Assembly (NCBI GenBank): GCA_036417435.1 | Contig: CM070908.1 | Span: 50,253,090-50,317,089 of the forward strand | Origin: Inia geoffrensis | Lineage: Eukaryota; Chordata; Mammalia; Artiodactyla; Iniidae | DNA: 64,000 nt | Direction: 5' to 3' | Part shown: in pieces, positions 58,955 to 64,000 of the stretch | Position numbering within the stretch: the stretch's first letter is position 1 | How the letters are laid out: every line of letters starts with the position of its first letter | The notes under the pieces: model-generated | Databases searched by the model: none | Told to the model about the DNA's origin: nothing | The model's input: the letters and a program-made list of their open reading frames with translations, nothing else | Translations under genes and position numbers: made by a program

Positions 58955-59234
58955 TAAAAAAAAATTTTTTCTTTCTTTCATTATTTTTTTTATTGGGGTA
59001 TAGTTGTTTTACAATGTTGTGTTAGTTTCTGCTGTACAGCAAAGTGAATCAGCTATATGTATACATATATCCCCTGTTTTTTGGATTTCCTTCCCATTTA
59101 GTTCATCACAGAGCATTGACTAGAGTTCTCTGTGCTACACAGTAGGTTTTCATTAGTTACCTAATTTTATACATGGTATCGATAGCATATATATGTCAAT
59201 CCCAATCTCCCAATTCATCCCACCCCCCAACTTA
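58955..59234 (-). mobile_element. 5'-truncated L1 3' end, minus strand
   Basis: T-rich tail, then 'ttggggtatagttgttttac', 'aatgttgtgttagtttctgc', 'tgtacagcaaagtgaatcag' and 'gagttctctgtgctacacag'. The TSD ggaagctgatttt is a perfect 13 bases (58942-58954 and 59235-59247). Confidence 0.96.
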
Positions 59235-59379
59235 GGAAGCTGATTTTAGATGTAGCTTCTTCCACTGGGAGAAAGGCAGTCCTGCTCCCAGATGGCTCGT
59301 TGCCCAGGTGACCCAGGGAAACTCCCAGGGAAGTTTGGGGATAGTTCTGCTCGTTGTTCAATACACAGACAACACTGCT

Positions 59380-59604
59380 GTTTTTGTTTCTTTGTTTGTT
59401 TGTTTGTTTTTTGCGGTACGCGGGCCTCTCACTGCTGTGGCCTCTCCCATTGCGGAGCACAGGCTCCGGACGCTCAGGCTCAGCGGCCATGGCTCACGGG
59501 CCCAGCCGCTCCGCGGCATGTGGGATCTTCCTGGACCGGGGCACAAACCCGTGTCCCCTGCATCGGCAGGCGGACTCTCAACCACTGCGCCACCAGGGAA
59601 GCCC
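59380..59604 (-). mobile_element. CHR-2-type SINE, minus strand
   Basis: The tail is (TTTG)n rather than pure T, then the reverse complement of the short CHR form ending 'ccagggaagccc'. TSD aacactgct (59371-59379 and 59605-59613). The 105-135 codon frames across it are SINE artefacts. Confidence 0.96.
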
Positions 59605-59758
59605 AACACTGCTCTTTTTATTCACACACCACGGCAAGCCTTCAAAGCAGGGGTTACTTAGGCAATCCTAGATTCTACAGCTCTCCATTCCTAACTTAGA
59701 GCAGGGCTATACATGCATTCCCTGATCTTAAAACTTTCAATTAAAAAAAAAAAGTCCA

Positions 59759-59975
59759 GGGCTTCCCTGGTGGCGCAGTGGTTGAGAGTCCGCCTGCCGA
59801 TGCAGGGGACGCGGGTTCGTGCCCCGGTCCGGGAAGATCCCACATGCCGCGGAGCGGCTAGGCCCATGAGCCATGGCCACTGAGCCTGCGCGTCCGGAGC
59901 CTGTGCTCCGCAACGGGAGAGGCCACAACAGTGAGAGGCCCGCATAACGCAAAAAAAAAAAAAAAAAAAAAAAAA
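59759..59975 (+). mobile_element. CHR-2-type SINE
   Basis: Near-complete short CHR form with intact box A-like (tggcgcagtggttgagagtc) and box B-like (cgggttcgtgccccgg) segments and 25 A. The shared flank aaaagtccag (ending at about 59759 and again at 59980-59981) marks the TSD. Confidence 0.96.
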
Positions 59976-59981
59976 GTCCAG

Positions 59982-60480
59982 CTGGAGAGATACACACTGT
60001 CACATGTGTACCACTCTGTGCCCCAACATCAAAAACAAGTTGGGCTTGTTGTTATGTTTTACAAGGATTTATTTTCTCTCATTTTCCCTCCAACATGCCA
60101 CCCCCAATCCTTACCACCCCTAGCACCATATCACCATCCTTCTTCCCTCCCCTTCACTTCATTTGTTCTCTCTGATGCAAGAAGAAAGAATTAACACAAT
60201 CCCTTTTTTTTGAACAATTGATTTATTCCAAGGAGCAGAGTGCAGTTCACATGTTCCTGTACCAATACCTCCTTGAAAAAGAGGGTGGAGAAACGAAGAC
60301 ACAAACAAGGCAAATTGTACTAAACAAAGTGATAACAGGTTTTCCAGCAAGAGAATCCATGACTTGGGTATCTCTGCCCCTCCCCCAATGTCTAAGCACA
60401 GCCGCAAATGGACACCAACAGAGAAGCATGGCACCATGTAGGAGAGTGGGAATCACAGGAGTGGACTAAGGTCTTATTTG
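59982..60480. other. Unassigned non-coding sequence
   Basis: Nothing recognised. The 92-codon minus-strand frame (60159-60437) has no domain. Confidence 0.45.
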
Positions 60481-60650
60481 GCTCATAATACACAGAAGGC
60501 AGCCTGAAAGCTTTCTGGTCCAACTCTTCCACTTACAGATGAGGAAACAGGTGCAATACCTTAACCGACTCAGAGTTTTACAACTAGTTGTGGTCCCTCT
60601 GAAGAAGGACCCCGGTCTCCAGACCCCTAATCTAGTGCTGTTTCCTCAGT
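60480..60650 (-). mobile_element. MIR-like SINE
   Basis: 'ctggtccaactcttccactt', 'acagatgaggaaacaggtgc' and 'ctccagacccctaatctagt' fit the same core-SINE relative as 31875-32075. Confidence 0.55.
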
Positions 60651-61984
60651 GCCTGAAGTGTTTCTTGGTCATTTGACATTTTTTCTGCCTCTATAACCCC
60701 AGCTGCTTCTGTATAACCCTTACCAAGGATAAACCTAAATGGGGTGGCCCTTATTTCCTCTTTACTTGAAGCAAGGATATGGCATAGTCAGCAGGCATCG
60801 TATGAACTGGCAACAGCACTGTAACCTTCCACCCAGGGACCGGCTCCTTACACCCTTTTACCACCTAACTTGCCCTCTTGCATCCAACAGCCCCACCATC
60901 AGCCACATTTATTGCATTCTCCACAGAAGAGAGAAGCACAGTTTATAAAGTTGATGAAAGGGCACTGAAATCTTCGGTTTCAGTAAGCAAGAAAGGACAC
61001 TGGCAGGCAACTAGTCCTCTCCTGTATTGAGTCAGTTCCCTACAGTTATTATATGTGGTCATTTGCATCACTGGCCCCAGTATTTTATCTCTTCCTGAAT
61101 TCACACCCTTTTCCATATGTGGCCACTTTGCTTTGTCAGCTTAACTAAGTTGGAACTCCATTTCCCAAAATTTTCTTCTGTCTGGTCCTGAATGAAGTTG
61201 GCCACTAGAAAAATTTATGTGAGTTTTGGAAAAGGGAAGTAAAGCAGCAGCCACTGTCTATGTTCTGGAGGTGTGTGTCAGGCCTGGCGCCGCTGCAACC
61301 CCCGTACATTGTCACCGCCCTGCATGCTCCCCTTGTTGGCACGGAGGACAGCCAGCCCACAGGTCCTCCAGTTCCTGCTGTAAATCCTCCTTCACCTTCT
61401 GAAGCTCCTGTGCCAGTGATGTGTGCGGCTGGCCAGACACACACCAGCAAGGGCACCAGCCTCCCTACAAGTCACCGTGTCTTCACGCTTGGAGACAGAG
61501 GCTGATGTGGGTTCCAGGTGGTCCCTTGCTCTGACCTGCAGTCTGTCTGACTTTCCCTTCCAGCTGCTGGCCCTGACTACCTCAGGCTCAATGTCAGGTA
61601 TGGAGGCAACAGCTTTACGTTGACTTCTTAACCAGCTCCCACAACTGCATAAGCCTCAGTCCCCACACCAAATCCCCTATTCTATGTCACTCACAGTACT
61701 TCTGCTTCTCTAATCAAACTCTCAGTGATACTCCACTGACTTTACACCTACCCCTCCCTCCACCGGCAGAGTAAATTTCCTCACCTGTTGACTTTGGGTT
61801 TGGCCAGTACTTTGCCTTGATGTGACACAAGCAGGGACCTGTCCAGTGGATGTTCTGCTGTCACCACGAGAAAAGTGTACTTTGACCAGCCCCCGGTCTC
61901 GGGAGAAAGAGGGATTTGTGTGGACACAGTCACCCCCGCCACTGCAGTCTGAAGCAAAACTGCCACAGACAACCCCAGACCCAC
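60651..61984. other. Unassigned; possible old LTR
   Basis: From about 61140 ('ttggaactccatttcccaaa') to 61985 the sequence resembles LTR-type mammal-wide repeats, which would fit the MLT1-like terminus that follows. No gene recognised. Confidence 0.35.
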
Positions 61985-62135
61985 AGTGCAAAGTATAACC
62001 ATCAATCCCAGCCCAGCCTCATCAGCCAAGCACCAGCTGACTCACAAATGCATGAACAACAGTAAAGACTTGTTTCATTAAAGCCACTGAGATGCAAGGT
62101 GCTTCCTTACACAGCAATAACTGACCAATATACTG
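61985..62135 (+). mobile_element. MLT1-like LTR 3' end
   Basis: 'cagcccagcctcatcagcca', 'ttcattaaagccactgagat' and 'acacagcaataactgaccaa' match the MLT1 3' terminus. Confidence 0.65.
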
Positions 62136-62891
62136 CCATAAAACTTTTATGTCAGAAAATGGATTCCATACATCTCTGACTGTTGCCAAAGTTTACTTTT
62201 ATGTGTTTGCAGATAACTTTATCAATACTTCATTAAAATACCCCTCTCTTTCCATTTCACTCTACAGAGGCAGGAGAGGGAAGCGAGGACTTGAAGAGCC
62301 GTGGTCCAGGATGGTCTCTCAGTCTCTCTCTCTCTGTCATCAGACAACTAGCAGGAGGCTCAGGTAGTGACTGCCAAGCTGATGGCATGGAGGTCCCACA
62401 AGGAACTGCAGGTTTTCCTCAGGACCAGTCCCTCAAGGGGCAGTGAGGGAGTGGCAGCAGTAACTGAGGACGGAGGTGAGATGAGGGTCCTGTGCTTTTA
62501 TCTTTAGGCTCCCGGCAGTTTCCCTCCACTCTGGTTCTTCTTGGGGAGCCAAACAGAAAGAGCAAATGAAAAGCATCCTTCAAACCAGCCCTGGAAGGAA
62601 GCCGAGTAGCAGGAGTTCAAAGGCCCTGAGTCATCACTTTCAGGCCCCTTGGACAGGTGCTTTCCCTGAAGCAGAGTGTTCCTCCTTAATCACTTGGGGA
62701 CTTTCTGTGAAACTATTTGCTGACACAGGTCTCTCCAGCTGGAAAGGACTGTTTGTTTCCCTCATTCAGGCCACAGGGGCCAGCCTAACTTCTGCCCTGT
62801 TGTTGGAAACAGCTCTTATTAGTTCTGTCCTGGCTTTAGCCTAACTGCCCCCCCGCAGCACTCACAAATCCTTAATGCTGATGCAGTGTTT
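62136..62891. other. Unassigned non-coding sequence
   Basis: A short (CT)n lies near 62318-62336. The 92-codon frame at 62566-62844 has no domain. Confidence 0.45.
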
Positions 62892-62906
62892 AAAGATATA
62901 AACTTC

Positions 62907-63144
62907 AAATTAGGAGTTTGGGATTAACGTATACACATTATTATATATAAAATAGATAACCAACAAGGACCTACTGTATAGTACAGGAAACTATACTCAA
63001 TATTTTGTAATAACCTGTAAGGGAAAAGAATCTGAAAAAAAATAGATATATATGTATGTATAACTGAATCACTTTGCTGTACACCTGAAACTAACACAAC
63101 ATTGTAAATCAACTATACTTCAATAAAAAAATAGAATTAAAAAA
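62907..63144 (+). mobile_element. 5'-truncated L1 3' end
   Basis: 'aataaccaacaaggacctac'-like 3' UTR, 'tgtatagtacaggaaactat', 'cactttgctgtacacctgaa' and 'caactatacttcaataaaa'. The TSD aaagatataaacttc is perfect over 15 bases (62892-62906 and 63145-63159). Confidence 0.95.
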
Positions 63145-63159
63145 AAAGATATAAACTTC

Positions 63160-63560
63160 CATGGCTTCTCAGCTGGCCTCCTCCTATTTCCTCCTCTCCC
63201 TTCTCATCCATTATTGGTCCAGCAACCAGAGTGCCTTTTTAAAAACATAAATAAAATGATGTCACCCACTATCTTTGCTGAAAACCCTCTTAAGATACAG
63301 GGAAAAATAATGCACATTTTATTCACCCTCAAGGAGGTGCAAAGAAAGGCCCCTATCTACCCTATTATCACTTGTCTCCCCTTGTTCTCTGTCTTCCTAA
63401 CACACCAGCCTTTTTCCCAAGACACGGTACTGCCTCCCACTCAAGGACCTCACACATGCTGTATTGTTAGCCTAGAACTTTCTCCCTTCACAAGTTAACT
63501 CTTTCTTACCTTTTGGGTCTCTGAGCTGGACGGCCTCCATTTCCCCTCCAGACCCACTTC
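63160..63560 (+). mobile_element. L2 LINE fragment
   Basis: 'ggtccagcaaccagagtgcc', 'aggacctcacacatgctgta' and 'tagcctagaactttctccct' follow the L2 3' order, diverged. Confidence 0.6.
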
Positions 63561-64000
63561 CACCTCCATCTCCCTGTTCTCCATCCCAGAGGGCTAATCT
63601 ATATGGACTACATGAATGGTCTCCTTCGCCCTCTGACCTCTGGAAGGATATTGAAGGGAGAGATGAGAGTGAAGTCAGGGCATTTATCTTCCTGGATTAC
63701 TCTTTGCAAAGGTCAATTATTTACAACTGTCAAGTAAGCTGTACTGGTCAGCCACTGGCGTGTAACAACCAAAACCTCTTGGTGGCATAAAACAATGAGC
63801 ATCCATTTCTCAAATATATTCAGGTCATTTGGTTCGGTGGTGGGGCAGGGTACTGCTGATCTAGGCTGCTATAATAATAATTATTGATTTTCTGTAATTG
63901 ATGATTTGACATCTTGAAAGTATGGGCCAAAGAACAGCTAGGTTGTTACATCCATACTGTCCTTGTGTTTTTGCAGGTTGCACAGACATCATATTACAAA
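63561..64000. other. Unassigned; old repeat at the edge
   Basis: From about 63740, 'aaacctcttggtggcataaa' and 'actgctgatctaggctgct' resemble the repeat at 42560-42930. It is cut by the window end. Confidence 0.35.

Noticed and set aside
59759..59840. tRNA gene from box A/box B-like motifs
   Set aside because: The motifs belong to the tRNA-derived head of the SINE. The segment does not fold as a full tRNA with an intact anticodon arm that I can support.

Overview
The window reads as non-coding nuclear DNA of a mammal, most likely a cetacean (dolphin or whale). The best evidence is at least 15 tRNA-derived SINEs of the CHR type (the cetacean/hippo/ruminant family). Eight belong to a short poly(A)-tailed form that I associate with whales. 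I recognise no BovB LINE and no Bov-A2 SINE, which a ruminant window of this size should contain. The rest is typical placental background: MIR, L2, MER5/hAT-Charlie, MLT1/MaLR LTRs, HAL1/L1M and younger 5'-truncated L1 copies. I see no exon of a host protein-coding gene, no tRNA, rRNA or snRNA gene, no CRISPR array and nothing bacterial.

Layout. 1-2.3 kb: unassigned sequence ending in an old repeat. 2.4-5.1 kb: HAL1-like LINE with three SINEs around it. 5.3-8.8 kb: MIRs, old repeats and an LTR-like element. 9-10.4 kb: a SINE, then a long L2. 11.4-11.8 kb: a SINE split by a truncated L1. 13.5-13.9 kb: two MER5 copies. 14-17.4 kb: mostly unassigned, with one good MIR. 17.4-21.2 kb: tandem duplication, ERV LTR and a decayed pol remnant. 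21.5-23 kb: L2 and two MIRs. 23-32 kb: sparse repeats. 32.2-39.5 kb: several LTRs. 41.1-41.7 kb: an MLT-type LTR split by a SINE. 43.1-43.8 kb: a nest of three SINEs. 46-49.5 kb: LINE fragments, a SINE and a MIR. 50.3-50.9 kb: a minus-strand LTR. 51.5-53.4 kb: old antisense L1s. 55.3-57.5 kb: the largest recent insertion, an L1 with a 532-codon residual ORF2 segment. 57.9-60 kb: three SINEs and an L1 tail. 60-64 kb: old repeats, an L1 tail and L2.

Nothing here works together as a gene set. The coherent story is insertion history: nested elements with readable target-site duplications (TSDs) give a relative order of CHR-1, CHR-2 and L1 activity. Element names come from memory of consensus sequences, not from a RepeatMasker run. 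Class calls are firmer than subfamily calls, and boundaries without a TSD are good to perhaps 20-50 bases. No new biological system is evident.
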